Positions 1 through 8,047 of a stretch of 33,668 nucleotides of DNA are shown piece by piece. Within the stretch, counting starts at the first letter, position 1. Every line of letters begins with the position of its first letter. Under the pieces are notes generated by a model that ran no database searches, was not told where the DNA came from, and saw only the letters and a program-made list of their open reading frames with translations. A program made the translations under genes and the position numbers. This DNA is from Nitrospinaceae bacterium (GTDB lineage: Bacteria; Nitrospinota; Nitrospinia; Nitrospinales; VA-1), in the NCBI GenBank assembly GCA_020343535.1, contig CP070799.1, positions 1,690,207 to 1,723,874 of the forward strand. The letters are read 5' to 3'.

Positions 1-1722
1 GCCGGTACCGAAACAGATGACGAGCGCTTTTTGGGGCGCGGGGTGCAGCGCCATGGGCACGAAGCCCATCGCCTCCATGTAGGCGCTGCCGCCGAAGGAT
101 CGCGAGACGGTCGCGGTGCTGAAGCCATCGACGTACAGGGTGCGCGCGCCCGTTCCCAGGTCTTCCACCACGCTCAGGGTGGAAAAGTCGCCCTCCTTAT
201 AGGCCAGCAGGCGAGCCCGGGTTTTATCGTCGGTGATCTCGGTACGGGCGAGATTGTTCTCTCCCAGGTGCTGTGTGCTGACGACGGGGTCGGCATACAG
301 AAAGCCGCCGGCGATGCCCAGGGCGCAGGCGGCAAGCGCCGCCGCCGCCGTGCCCGGCCGTGCCCGCAGGTGCACCACGAGCCCGAACGCCGCCAGAAGA
401 ATCAGCCCGGCGAAAATGACGAATAGAGATAGGCGGATGCCCAGCCAGGGAATGAACAGGAAAGGCGTGAGAAACGTGCCCGCCACCGCGCCGAGGGTAT
501 TGAGCGCGTAGCTGTTGCCGAGCGTCCGGCTCACGGTGCCGAAGAGCGAAAGGTGCACCCGGTGCGCCAGCGGAAATGCCAGGCCGAAGCCGAGGGCGGG
601 CGGAAACATCAGGCCGAAGGCGAACAGCGAGCGGACGAGGAGCGTGCGGCTGGGCGTGTTCTCCACGGCATAAAACGATTGGTCGGCCCGAAGCGTCCAT
701 TCGGGGACCTGGTTGAACAGGGGGAGAATGGCGATGGCCGCCGCTCCGATGGCCAGCTCCACAGCTAGGAATTTAAGCGCCCAGCGCGAGTTGCCGAGAG
801 CCTTTTCGGCGATCAGGCTGCCGAGGGCGATGCTGAAGAGAAACGTTGCCAGGATGAGGGCGAAGGAGTACAGGCTGCTGCCCAGGGGAAAGACGAGGAC
901 CCGCGTCCATAAAATTTCGCTCGCCAGCGCCGCCATGCCGGAGTAAACGAAGATGAACAAAAGCAGCAGGCTCTCAAAGCGCGAAGGGGCGGGCTCCTCT
1001 CCTCCCGGTGTATCGAGGTCGGCGGGGCGGGCGTGGCCCCGGCACGCGGCTTCCGGGCGGGGGAGCGTTCTTTTTCGGTGGACGAAGCAGAGAAGAAGCA
1101 CCAGGCCGTTCATCGCCACCGCCGTCAGGGTGGTGCCGCGAATGCCGAAGTTTTCCACCGCGAACCATTGCGTATACAGGCAGCCGAACACCGCGCCCAG
1201 GGTGTTGAGGCTGTACAGGAGCGAAACATCGGCAAATACGCTGCCCGCCCGTCCGCCGATGGACCACGACCCGATGAGTGGCAGGGTGGCCCCCATGAGC
1301 AGGGTCGCGGGCAGCATGAGCAGGGCGCTCAGGATGAATTCCAGACCGTGCAGCAGCGGGCCGGCGGCAAGCTCCGCGTGCATGGCGGCGGGGTAAAGCT
1401 TTTCGAGGAGAGCAAGCCCGTGGGGGAAGGCCAGCCCGTACATACCGATGGCCCCTTCCAGCAGACCGTAAACCCAGACCAGGTCCCAGCCCCGTCCGGT
1501 GGCTTCCAGCCGGTGGAGCACCCGCTGTACCGCCCAGGCGCCAAGGGCGAGACCGCCCATGAACGCGCACAATACGGCGCTGATGGCGTAAAGCGTGCCG
1601 CCGAAGATGAGCGAGAGCTGTTTGATCCAGACCAGTTCGTAGACCAGACTGGCTGCTCCGGAGAGGAACAGGCAGAACAGGGGCAATGCGCGGCCATCGT
1701 GGGTTTTGGGGCTGGAGTTCAT
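1..1722 (-). CDS. Membrane-bound spermidine-synthase-like protein, N-terminal part (runs off left edge)
   Basis: The reading frame is open from an ATG at 1722 to the left edge, giving 574 codons without a stop. The product is strongly hydrophobic, with successive membrane helices starting at LFCLFLSGAASLVYELVW. It ends at the edge with ALVICFGTG, the start of the glycine-rich S-adenosyl-nucleotide loop of spermidine-synthase-like folds. This matches the large fused membrane/spermidine synthase-like family, in which a polytopic N-terminal half precedes a SpeE-like domain. The substrate is unknown, and polyamine synthesis should not be assumed. An AGG about 7 bases upstream serves as a weak ribosome site. 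A broken paralogue of the same architecture lies at 30816-33337. The gene is divergent from the PpiC-type gene at 1892. Overlapping long frames on both strands here look like shadows, with arginine- and proline-rich composition. Confidence 0.85.
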   Translation of the reverse strand, partial: MNSSPKTHDGRALPLFCLFLSGAASLVYELVWIKQLSLIFGGTLYAISAVLCAFMGGLALGAWAVQRVLHRLEATGRGWDLVWVYGLLEGAIGMYGLAFPHGLALLEKLYPAAMHAELAAGPLLHGLEFILSALLMLPATLLMGATLPLIGSWSIGGRAGSVFADVSLLYSLNTLGAVFGCLYTQWFAVENFGIRGTTLTAVAMNGLVLLLCFVHRKRTLPRPEAACRGHARPADLDTPGGEEPAPSRFESLLLLFIFVYSGMAALASEILWTRVLVFPLGSSLYSFALILATFLFSIALGSLIAEKALGNSRWALKFLAVELAIGAAAIAILPLFNQVPEWTLRADQSFYAVENTPSRTLLVRSLFAFGLMFPPALGFGLAFPLAHRVHLSLFGTVSRTLGNSYALNTLGAVAGTFLTPFLFIPWLGIRLSLFVIFAGLILLAAFGLVVHLRARPGTAAAALAACALGIAGGFLYADPVVSTQHLGENNLARTEITDDKTRARLLAYKEGDFSTLSVVEDLGTGARTLYVDGFSTATVSRSFGGSAYMEAMGFVPMALHPAPQKALVICFGTG

Positions 1723-1790
1723 GAAAAACCTGGAGAGAGTGAGAACCGGCGGATTGTCCCACATCCCGGAAGAGGATGTCAACGCGGCGG

Positions 1791-1830
1791 ATCTCCCTGA
1801 ATAGGGCCGTTGCAACGCCCTCTCAGGGAT
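1791..1830. repeat. Imperfect inverted repeat / hairpin with a self-complementary loop
   Basis: The outer arms are ATCTCCCTGA (1791-1800) and TCAGGGAT (1823-1830), pairing with one bulged T. The inner arms are AGGGC (1803-1807) and GCCCT (1817-1821). The loop at 1808-1816 contains the palindrome GTTGCAAC. There is no T-run on either side, so it does not look like an intrinsic terminator. It lies between the divergent genes starting at 1722 and 1892, so it could be a regulatory site or a copy of a dispersed repeat. Confidence 0.5.
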
Positions 1831-1891
1831 GGTAACCTTGCTCAGGTCCTCGGGCCTTCCCATAACAACAGAATTTTCAAGGAGCGTTTAG

Positions 1892-2953
1892 GTGAACCAA
1901 TTGAGCGTTGTTGGACAGAAGGGTATTTTCAGTCTTTCCTGCCTGCCGCGAAAGTGCGTGTGGCTGGGAGTCTTGTGGGTCGTGGCCGCGCTCTTCCTTG
2001 CGCAGGCGGCAGGGGCGGCGGACGAGCCCAGGATTCCCGACATCGTGGCGCGGGTCAACGGCAAGGATATCGACGCCAAATACATCCGCTTTGAACTTGG
2101 CCGGGTGCTGGCGCGGGCGAAGGGGCCCGTCAGCCCCACCGATCAGGAAAAGATAATCCGCGGCATCATCGACAAGGAAGTGGTGCGCGAACTGGTGTAC
2201 CAGGAAGGTCGGACGAAAAATATCGAGGTTCCGTCCGAAGTCATCGACCGGGAAATAGCATCGATCCGCGAGCCCTATGCCAGCGACGAGGAATTTGAGG
2301 CGACTCTCAAGGAACGTGACATCACTCTCGATGAGCTCCGGCACTCCATCACCATCGACGCCATGGCCCGCCAGCTCCTCGATGAGCAGGTGAAGGGGCG
2401 GGTTCACATCTCCGATGAAGATGTCCAAAAATACTACGACGAAAACAAGGAGCAGTTCTATCGCCCTGAGGCCTACCGCGTGCGCCATATCTTCATCGCG
2501 TTCTTTCCGCCGGAGCGGGTGAAGAGCACGCAGCGCAAGGAACTGATGGCGCGCAAGGACGAATTCATCGAGGCGGCGCGGCTGAAGATGGACAATGTTC
2601 TCAAGGAAGTCAACGCGGGCGGCGATTTTGCCGCACTCGCCAAAAAATACTCGGACGACGCGGGCAGCCGCGACAAAGGCGGCGATCTGGATTTCATTTA
2701 CATGGGCGTGTTCGACCCTGCCTTCGATGAGGCGGTGGCGAAGCTGGGCATCAATCAGGTGAGCGGCCTGGTGAAAACCGAATACGGCTTTCACGTCATC
2801 AAGCTGCTGAAAAAACGGCCGCCGGAGTATGCCGAATTCAAGGAAATGGAGGCCGTGATTCAGGCGCACCTGTTCAATGAGAAAGCGCAGGACAAGGTCC
2901 AGGATTACCTGGACGCGCTCAGGAATAAAGCGAAAATCGAAACCTTTTTTTGA
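1892..2953 (+). CDS. Exported peptidyl-prolyl cis-trans isomerase (SurA/PpiC parvulin type)
   Basis: The 353-residue product has an N-terminal hydrophobic stretch (about 21-43) ending in AQAAGAADEP, a likely signal peptide. A SurA-like N-terminal chaperone region follows (about 48-185), then a parvulin rotamase domain (about 190-310) with the pattern VRHIFI, AKKYSDD, KGGDL and GFHVIKL. Such proteins help outer-membrane and periplasmic proteins fold. The start is GTG at 1892, preceded at 7 bases by AAGGAG (1879-1884). A strong hairpin terminator follows at 2961-2996, so the gene is probably transcribed alone. It is divergent from the membrane spermidine-synthase-like gene. The family assignment is secure; whether it is the SurA orthologue or a PpiD/PrsA-like paralogue is not. 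Confidence 0.9.
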   Translation: MNQLSVVGQKGIFSLSCLPRKCVWLGVLWVVAALFLAQAAGAADEPRIPDIVARVNGKDIDAKYIRFELGRVLARAKGPVSPTDQEKIIRGIIDKEVVRELVYQEGRTKNIEVPSEVIDREIASIREPYASDEEFEATLKERDITLDELRHSITIDAMARQLLDEQVKGRVHISDEDVQKYYDENKEQFYRPEAYRVRHIFIAFFPPERVKSTQRKELMARKDEFIEAARLKMDNVLKEVNAGGDFAALAKKYSDDAGSRDKGGDLDFIYMGVFDPAFDEAVAKLGINQVSGLVKTEYGFHVIKLLKKRPPEYAEFKEMEAVIQAHLFNEKAQDKVQDYLDALRNKAKIETFF

Positions 2954-2960
2954 TGGCTTA

Positions 2961-2996
2961 AGAGGGGCCGGGCATGCAGGCCGCCTCTCTTTTTTT
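2961..2996 (+). terminator. Rho-independent terminator after the PpiC-type gene
   Basis: AGAGG plus GGCC (2961-2969) pairs with GGCC, a bulged G, and CCTCT (2979-2988). A T-run follows at 2990-2996. It begins 8 bases after the stop codon at 2953. Confidence 0.85.
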
Positions 2997-3098
2997 GCGG
3001 CCGGGGGCCCCGTTGCGGTTGCACGGGCGGAGGGGTGTTCCAAGTCCCCGGCGGTTGTAGTTCCCTTTAAATCAATACAGAACCTGGAGGATATTTGC

Positions 3099-3776
3099 AT
3101 GGCAACTTATACCAAGGAAAAAGACGTCGCCACGACCCTGGAGGATGATAGCGGGGCGCGGGCGGCCATGAAAGAAGTATTTTCCAACACGGCCCGATGG
3201 CCCGCCGGCTATGGCGGTTTCACCGCCGACGCGGTGGTCAATATCGACGGCCAGGAGAGCCAGGGCCAGGTGACGGTCAAGGGCCCGAAAGACATAGAAA
3301 CCACCCTCGAAGATGGCCCCGCCAAGGAATTCCTGACAGAAAACCTAGCCTCTATCGCCATGCACCGGGGGCCGCGCTCTTTCGAGGAATCCGATGGCAA
3401 ATACAAGCTCGTCTTCGGCGACGACGGCCTGCACCCCCTTGGGCGCAAGCTGGTCCTCGGCGGCGACGGCATGAGCTCCTTTTACCGCGTGAAGGACGGC
3501 CGCATTCAGCAGATCAACCGTGCCACGCCCAGGATGTCGTTCTCCATCAATATCGAGGAGAGCGTAAAGACCGTTGACGACAAGTACCTCACCCACAAGT
3601 ACACGGTCTACTATTTCAATCCACAAGACGGGGCGTTGAAGGACGTAGAGAGCTACACCGACGATTACACGCGCGTGGACGGAGCCGACCTTCCCCAGTA
3701 CCGCCGGGTGATTCATACCGCGAAAGGCAAGGTCGCCGTCGACAGCATTACGCTCAGCAACCATAAAAATCTTTAA
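3099..3776 (+). CDS. DUF3386-like protein of unknown function
   Basis: The 225-residue soluble protein has no signal peptide or membrane segment. Near the N-terminus it has the segment ARWPAGYGGFTADAVVNIDG, followed by alternating beta-type stretches including VTVKGPKDIETTLED and YTVYYFNPQDGALKDVESYTD. I take this as resembling DUF3386, which is known mainly from cyanobacteria, on the basis of the motif near residues 34-50 and the length; no search was possible. The biochemical role is unknown. The ATG at 3099 is chosen because GGAGG (3086-3090) lies 8 bases upstream; the frame stays open further upstream but without a comparable site. The gene is flanked by terminators at 2961-2996 and 3784-3820, so it is monocistronic. 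Confidence 0.75.
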   Translation: MATYTKEKDVATTLEDDSGARAAMKEVFSNTARWPAGYGGFTADAVVNIDGQESQGQVTVKGPKDIETTLEDGPAKEFLTENLASIAMHRGPRSFEESDGKYKLVFGDDGLHPLGRKLVLGGDGMSSFYRVKDGRIQQINRATPRMSFSINIEESVKTVDDKYLTHKYTVYYFNPQDGALKDVESYTDDYTRVDGADLPQYRRVIHTAKGKVAVDSITLSNHKNL

Positions 3777-3783
3777 CCTTTCC

Positions 3784-3820
3784 ATGCTCCTTCCCTTGCG
3801 ATAAGGGGAGGAGCATTTTT
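3784..3820 (+). terminator. Rho-independent terminator after the DUF3386-like gene
   Basis: A 14-bp stem pairs 3784-3797 with 3803-3816 (ATGCTCCTTCCCTT with AAGGGGAGGAGCAT, one G-T pair) around a 5-base loop. TTTT follows at 3817-3820. Confidence 0.85.
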
Positions 3821-3826
3821 GGATTC

Positions 3827-3931
3827 CCTCCCCTTGGTTCGAGGGGAGGTTGGGCGGGGTGGGTTGCCTGGCGCTGGCTTGCCTCCCCTTTTCCCAAGCC
3901 CCCTCCTTGTGAAGGAGGGGGATCATTTTTT
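3827..3931. repeat. Tandem GC-rich hairpins, probable dispersed intergenic repeat
   Basis: Two further perfect hairpins follow the terminator. CCTCCCCT (3827-3834) pairs with AGGGGAGG (3842-3849). CCCCCTCCTT (3899-3908) pairs with AAGGAGGGGG (3912-3921), followed by ATCA and a T-run. Between them lies another CCTCCCCTTTTCCCAAG block. The repeated CCTCCCCTT theme looks like a REP- or MITE-like intergenic repeat rather than coding DNA, but no second copy is visible in this window. Confidence 0.5.
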
Positions 3932-3952
3932 GAGGACTTTCCCAAGGGGCCC

Positions 3953-4900
3953 ATGGAGGCGCACGGTTCAAAAAAAGTGATTTATGCCGCGCTCGCCGGC
4001 AACGCCCTCATCGCCGTCACCAAGTTCGGCGCCGGTTTTTACACCGGCAGTTCGGCGATGCTGAGCGAAGCCATTCATTCTCTGGTCGACACCGGCAACC
4101 AGGGGCTTCTCCTGTACGGCCTCAAGCGTTCCGAACAGCCGCCCGACCGCAGCCATCCCTACGGCTATGGGATGGAGCTCTATTTTTGGTCGTTCGTGGT
4201 CGCCGTCCTTATTTTCGGCATCGGAGCGGGGGTTTCCATCTACGAGGGCCTGCACAAGCTTAATGAGCCGGAACCGGTCAGCGATCCCTACGTTAACTAC
4301 ATTGTTCTCGCGGTCGCCCTGGTGTTCGAGGCCGGGGCCTGGTGGGTGGCGTTCAAGGAGTTTCGACGCTCGACAGGGCGCCTGGGCTACTTTCAGGCGG
4401 TGCGGGAAAGCAAGGATCCGGCGGTGTACACCGTGCTGTTCGAGGACACCGCCGCCATGCTTGGCCTGCTGGTCGCCTTTAGCGGTATTTTCCTTGCGGA
4501 CCGGCTGCAGATGCCCCAGTTCGACGGCGCCGCCTCGATCATCATCGGCCTGATTCTGGCGGGCACGGCCGGGTTCCTGATTTACGAGAGCAAGAGCCTG
4601 CTCATCGGCGAGGGCGCCCGCGCCACGGTGGTCGAGGGCATCGGGCGCATGGTCAAGGAGAGGCCGGGTATCAAGGCGGTGAACGAAATCCTTACCATGC
4701 ACCTTGGCCCGCGGGACATCCTGCTCAACCTGAGCCTGGATTTCGAGGACAACATAAAATCGGAAGAGGTGGAGGCGTCGATTTCAGAGATGGAACGGGC
4801 GATCAAGGCAGAATTCCCCGAGGTGGGCCGGGTGTTCATCGAGGCGCAAAGCCTGAGCGGCCACCGCGCCAGCCGGCGCAGCGATGCGGAAGATTCCTAG
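3953..4900 (+). CDS. Cation diffusion facilitator family transporter
   Basis: The 315-residue membrane protein has about six hydrophobic helices followed by a cytoplasmic C-terminal domain (about 222-315). Helix 2 carries His42 and Asp46 in IHSLVDTGNQ. Helix 5 carries Glu164 and Asp165 in FEDTAAMLG. Both are in the positions expected for the transport metal site of CDF proteins. The pattern DTGNQ, SHPYGYGMELYFWSF resembles the ZnT9-like branch. It probably exports a divalent metal such as Zn2+ or Mn2+ from the cytoplasm in exchange for protons; the metal is inferred. The ATG at 3953 is close behind AAGGGG, so the ribosome site is poor. The gene ends tail-to-tail with the nucleotidyltransferase gene, overlapping by 4 bases. 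Confidence 0.9.
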   Translation: MEAHGSKKVIYAALAGNALIAVTKFGAGFYTGSSAMLSEAIHSLVDTGNQGLLLYGLKRSEQPPDRSHPYGYGMELYFWSFVVAVLIFGIGAGVSIYEGLHKLNEPEPVSDPYVNYIVLAVALVFEAGAWWVAFKEFRRSTGRLGYFQAVRESKDPAVYTVLFEDTAAMLGLLVAFSGIFLADRLQMPQFDGAASIIIGLILAGTAGFLIYESKSLLIGEGARATVVEGIGRMVKERPGIKAVNEILTMHLGPRDILLNLSLDFEDNIKSEEVEASISEMERAIKAEFPEVGRVFIEAQSLSGHRASRRSDAEDS

Positions 4901-5886
4901 GCCCCTACGACGACTTTACCCAGCACCCGCTCCCCCGGCGGCACCACCGCGCCATGGCCAAGGATCGACCTTTCCACCTGTGCGCCTTTTCCCACGATCA
5001 CATCATCCCAGCAGACCGAATTTTCCATCGAAGCGCCGGCGGCCACGCGGCAGCGATCTCCCAAGACGACGTGCGGGCCGATGTTGGCCCCGGCGTCGAT
5101 GCTGAGATCGCGGCCCGCCGCCACGGGCCCGGCGATGCCCGGGCCGCGGGCAAACGGGATCTCTCCTTGCAGGCGAAGGGTGCCTTGAAGAGCGTCCCGG
5201 TGGGCCTGCAAATACGTTTCGCGCGTGCCGAGATCGAGCCAGTAACCCTCGTGCAGGCAGGCGTACACCGGCAGGCCCTCTTCGACCATGGCGGGGAAGA
5301 TGTCGGCGGCGGTTCCCGAAAAGCGGCCGGCGGGAATGCGCTGCAATACTTCCGTCTCCATGACTTGAACGCCGGTGAACATGACTCGGGTCTGGGTGTC
5401 CGGCCGGTGCGGGGCATTCGCGCCGAGAAAATGCGTGACGCGGCCCTTGGCGTCGATTTCGATGAGGCCGTAGCGTTCCGGTACGGGGTCCTGGCGGACG
5501 ACGAGGGTGAGGCAAGCCCCCTTGTTCCGGTGAAACGCCATCACCCGGGCAAGGTCGACATCGCTCAGGATATCGCTATTGACGACGAAAAACGCCCCGC
5601 CACCCAGGAACCGTTCCGCCTGCTTGATGCCGCCCGCCGTGCCGAGGATTTTTTCTTCCAGTGAAAAATGGATACCGAGGCCGCTGATGCCTGTGAACGC
5701 AGCGATGATTTGATCGGGCAGGTGATGCAGGTTGACGGTGACGTCGCCGACGCCCGCGGCCCGCAGCCAGCCCAGGGTGTGGCCGAGCAGCGGTTGGTTC
5801 ATGACCGGAAACAGGGGTTTGGGCAGCTGCCGGGTGAGGGGCAGCAGGCGCGTGCCGTATCCGGCGGCCAGCACCATGGCCTTCAT
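4897..5886 (-). CDS. Sugar-phosphate nucleotidyltransferase with left-handed beta-helix C-terminus
   Basis: The 329-residue protein opens with the nucleotidyltransferase signature AAGYGTRLLPLTRQLPKP (residues 7-24). VNSDILSDVDLARV follows in the middle, with the metal-binding aspartate. The C-terminal region (about 240-329) has hexapeptide-type spacing (IAGPVAAG, IDAGANIGPHVVLGD, VIVGKGAQVERSILG), a left-handed beta-helix. The family makes NDP-sugars such as GDP-mannose or UDP/dTDP-sugars for cell-surface glycans; the exact sugar cannot be read from the sequence. The start codon overlaps the mtnA stop by 4 bases (ATGA at 5883-5886), so translation is probably coupled. GGAGA lies upstream inside mtnA. 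It is the last gene of the minus-strand operon. Confidence 0.88.
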   Translation of the reverse strand: MKAMVLAAGYGTRLLPLTRQLPKPLFPVMNQPLLGHTLGWLRAAGVGDVTVNLHHLPDQIIAAFTGISGLGIHFSLEEKILGTAGGIKQAERFLGGGAFFVVNSDILSDVDLARVMAFHRNKGACLTLVVRQDPVPERYGLIEIDAKGRVTHFLGANAPHRPDTQTRVMFTGVQVMETEVLQRIPAGRFSGTAADIFPAMVEEGLPVYACLHEGYWLDLGTRETYLQAHRDALQGTLRLQGEIPFARGPGIAGPVAAGRDLSIDAGANIGPHVVLGDRCRVAAGASMENSVCWDDVIVGKGAQVERSILGHGAVVPPGERVLGKVVVGA

Positions 5887-6923
5887 CCCGTCTCCGTCAG
5901 CCGTTTCAGGCTTTCATCGAATGGCGGCCGGGCGATGCCGTTTTCGGTGATGATGGCGGTCACCAGGGCGTGGGGGGTAATGTCGAAGGCGGGGTAGGCC
6001 GCCACCGTCCCTTCCGGCGCGATGGACTGCCCCGCGACGTTCACCACCTCTTCACCCTCGCGTTCCTCGATGGGGATGGCTTCGCCCGAGGCGATGGTAA
6101 GGTCCAGGGTGGAGACCGGCGCGGCGACGTAAAAGGGAATCCCGTGCCGGTGGGCCAAGGCCGCCACCATGTAAGTGCCGATCTTGTTCGCCACGTCGCC
6201 GTTGGCGGCGATGCGGTCCGCGCCCACCACCACCGCGTCCACCTGTTGCTTCATCATGAAATAGCCGCTCATGCCGTCGGTGATGAGCTTGACGGGAATG
6301 CCGTCCTCCATCAGTTCCCAGACGGTGAGGCGGGAGCCTTGAAAAAAGGGCCGCGTTTCGTTGGCCAGCACGTTGACCCGCTTGCCCGCTTCGACCGCCG
6401 CGCGCACCACGCCGAGGGCGGTGCCGTATCCGGCGGTGGCAAGCGCCCCGGCGTTGCAGTGGGTGAGCACGACGCTTTCTTCCTTGAGCAGAGCCTGGCC
6501 GTGCCCGCCGATCTTGCGGTTGATCTGGATGTCCTCTTCCACCACGGCGAGGGCTTCCTGCCGGAGCCGTTCCTTGATTTCGGCGACGGGAAGGTGCCGG
6601 TGCTTGCGGGCGGTGCGCTTCATGCGCTCGATGCCCCAGGCGAGGTTGGCCGCTGTCGGGCGGGCTTTGGCGAGCGCGTCGCACTGGTGTTCCAGGCGGG
6701 CGTAGAACGCCTCGAAGGTGTTGGCCTCGATGGCGTTGGCCCCCAGGCTCACGCCGATGGCCGCGGCCACACCGATGGCGGGGGCGCCGCGGATCACCAG
6801 GTCCTGAATGGCCCGCCCCACCTCCTCGATGGTGCGGCAGTCGACGAACACCTTTTCCCGGGGCAGGCGCGTCTGGTCGATCATGCGGGCCAGGCCGCCC
6901 TGGTATTCGATGGTCTTGATCAT
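5883..6923 (-). CDS. mtnA: S-methyl-5-thioribose-1-phosphate isomerase
   Basis: MtnA converts 5-methylthioribose-1-phosphate to the ribulose form in the methionine salvage pathway, in the cytoplasm. The 346-residue product has the eIF2B-like fold signatures RGAPAIGVAAAIG (45-57), HCNAGALATAGYGT with catalytic Cys156, VGADRIAANGD with catalytic Asp236, and NKIGTY. Length and residue positions match characterised MtnA enzymes closely. AAGGAG sits 6 bases before the ATG. The start overlaps yggU by 4 bases. No mtnK, mtnP, mtnB or mtnC is in view, so the rest of the pathway must lie elsewhere. A nucleosidase-like gene at 11041 could supply the upstream step. Confidence 0.96.
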   Translation of the reverse strand: MIKTIEYQGGLARMIDQTRLPREKVFVDCRTIEEVGRAIQDLVIRGAPAIGVAAAIGVSLGANAIEANTFEAFYARLEHQCDALAKARPTAANLAWGIERMKRTARKHRHLPVAEIKERLRQEALAVVEEDIQINRKIGGHGQALLKEESVVLTHCNAGALATAGYGTALGVVRAAVEAGKRVNVLANETRPFFQGSRLTVWELMEDGIPVKLITDGMSGYFMMKQQVDAVVVGADRIAANGDVANKIGTYMVAALAHRHGIPFYVAAPVSTLDLTIASGEAIPIEEREGEEVVNVAGQSIAPEGTVAAYPAFDITPHALVTAIITENGIARPPFDESLKRLTETG

Positions 6924-7240
6924 GCGGGCTCCTTGGCGTCGCCGGGGATTAGTGCGGCGATTTTTTTGCCGAATTCCACGGCGGAAAGGGCTTCGACGCG
7001 CAGTGTTTTGTTGCGGCCCGTCTGGCCGCTCACCAGGCTCACCCGCGAGGGGCTGACGCCCAGCGCGCGGGCGACGAACTTCAGGCAGGCCTTGTTGGCC
7101 GCGCCCTCCACGGGCGGTGCCGTCAGGTGGATTTTGAGCGCGCCGTCGTGCACCCCGGCGATGCGGTTTTGGCTTGAGCGGGGACGCACCAGGACGGCAA
7201 AACGCACGCCATCGCTGTCGGCTTTCAGGTTGAGGGGCAT
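6920..7240 (-). CDS. yggU: DUF167 / YggU family protein
   Basis: The 106-residue protein has the typical YggU pattern. It includes VRFAVLVRPRSSQNRIAGVHDGALKIHLTAPPVEGAANKA, read in parts at residues 12-30 and 31-50, followed by LGVSPSRVSLVSGQTGRNKTLRV. The family is widespread and small, and its function is not established. It sits between the divIVA-like gene (11-base gap) and mtnA (4-base overlap). The association of yggT, divIVA and yggU is a recurrent one in bacteria. The ribosome site before the ATG is weak, so translation may depend on the preceding gene. Confidence 0.92.
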   Translation of the reverse strand: MPLNLKADSDGVRFAVLVRPRSSQNRIAGVHDGALKIHLTAPPVEGAANKACLKFVARALGVSPSRVSLVSGQTGRNKTLRVEALSAVEFGKKIAALIPGDAKEPA

Positions 7241-7251
7241 GGCCCGGGGCT

Positions 7252-7653
7252 TTACTTTTTCAGGTGATCGCGAACGGTGTCCTTGATCGATTGAATCAGT
7301 TGAGATTTTTCCTGCGTCAATTTATGGATTTCGTTTTTGAGCGCCGCCATTTCTCCCTCGGCGTTTTGCCGGTGCTTCTGCGCCTGCTGCCTCGCCATCA
7401 GGATCACCTGACGCGCCTTTTCCTTCAAAGCTTCGGTGTCGATCGGCGGGGGGGATTCCGCGCCCGAGTTCTTCAGCGTCTCGATCAGGCGGTCCTTTTC
7501 ACCCAGCTCTTCCTTCAGCTTCTGGATCTCCTCGGCCATTTCACGGAAATCGTCGGCGACAAGATGCATGAAGGCATCGACCTCCTCTTTGTTGTAACCA
7601 CGGAACTTTTCGCGGAAACACTGCTCGAGGATGTCGAGATGGTTCAGGCGCAT
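7252..7653 (-). CDS. DivIVA-domain coiled-coil protein
   Basis: The 133-residue protein begins with MRLNHLDILEQCFREKFRGY, then NKEEVDAFMHLVADDF. This is the DivIVA N-terminal lipid-binding pattern, in which the I(x)Q xFxxKFRGYNxxEVDxFL core is easy to recognise. From about residue 38 to the end it is heptad-rich coiled coil, broken by a short proline stretch (about 67-72). DivIVA-type proteins localise at curved membrane and recruit division or growth factors. The short length and gram-negative context suggest a DivIVA-like scaffold rather than a proven pole-targeting factor. GAGG lies 5 bases before the ATG. YggT is encoded 7 bases upstream. Confidence 0.9.
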   Translation of the reverse strand: MRLNHLDILEQCFREKFRGYNKEEVDAFMHLVADDFREMAEEIQKLKEELGEKDRLIETLKNSGAESPPPIDTEALKEKARQVILMARQQAQKHRQNAEGEMAALKNEIHKLTQEKSQLIQSIKDTVRDHLKK

Positions 7654-7660
7654 GCCGGCC

Positions 7661-7960
7661 TCATTGAAGTTGTAGGGCGAGCTGGGCCAGGGATTTGACC
7701 AGAAATTCCTGGAGGAAAACGATCGCCAGAATCACTATAATGGGGGAAATATCGAGGCCGATGCCGGACATCGGCAGCATCTGCCGGACTCGAAGCATCA
7801 CCGGTTCTGTGATACTGTACAAAAACTGGACGATGGGGTTGTAGGGGTCGGGGTTGACCCAGCTGAGAAGCGCGCGGACGATGATGATCCACATGTAAAG
7901 CGTGAGCGCCATGTTGAGGACCACGGCGACGGCATTCAGCAGGTTTCCGAGTATCGGCAT
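7661..7960 (-). CDS. yggT: YggT family integral membrane protein
   Basis: The 99-residue protein starts MPILGNLLNAVAVVLNMALT. It contains two hydrophobic segments (about 5-28 and 70-92) separated by the family motif SWVNPDPYNPIVQFLYSITEP. YggT proteins are small membrane proteins linked by genome context and some genetics to envelope, division and osmotic functions; no catalytic activity is known. The ATG at 7960 is preferred by family length. An in-frame TTG at 7996 would add 12 unlikely residues. The ribosome site is weak. It is the first gene of the operon and has a candidate promoter at 8048-8076. Confidence 0.9.
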   Translation of the reverse strand: MPILGNLLNAVAVVLNMALTLYMWIIIVRALLSWVNPDPYNPIVQFLYSITEPVMLRVRQMLPMSGIGLDISPIIVILAIVFLQEFLVKSLAQLALQLQ

Positions 7961-8047
7961 GGGCGGGTGTTCGCGTGTTGGCTTGGGGCGCGCCAAACGG
8001 CCCCGAAGATATTTTTCAATGGCAACGGATTGATTTTAAACAAGGGT

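Noticed and set aside
974-1800. Long frames on both strands over the left-edge gene
   Set aside because: The frame from 1722 gives continuous membrane-protein sequence with a SAM-loop start. The others are rich in Arg, Pro and His.
5970-7286. A 438-codon open frame on the plus strand
   Set aside because: It is antisense to mtnA and yggU, which are secure, and has no family features.
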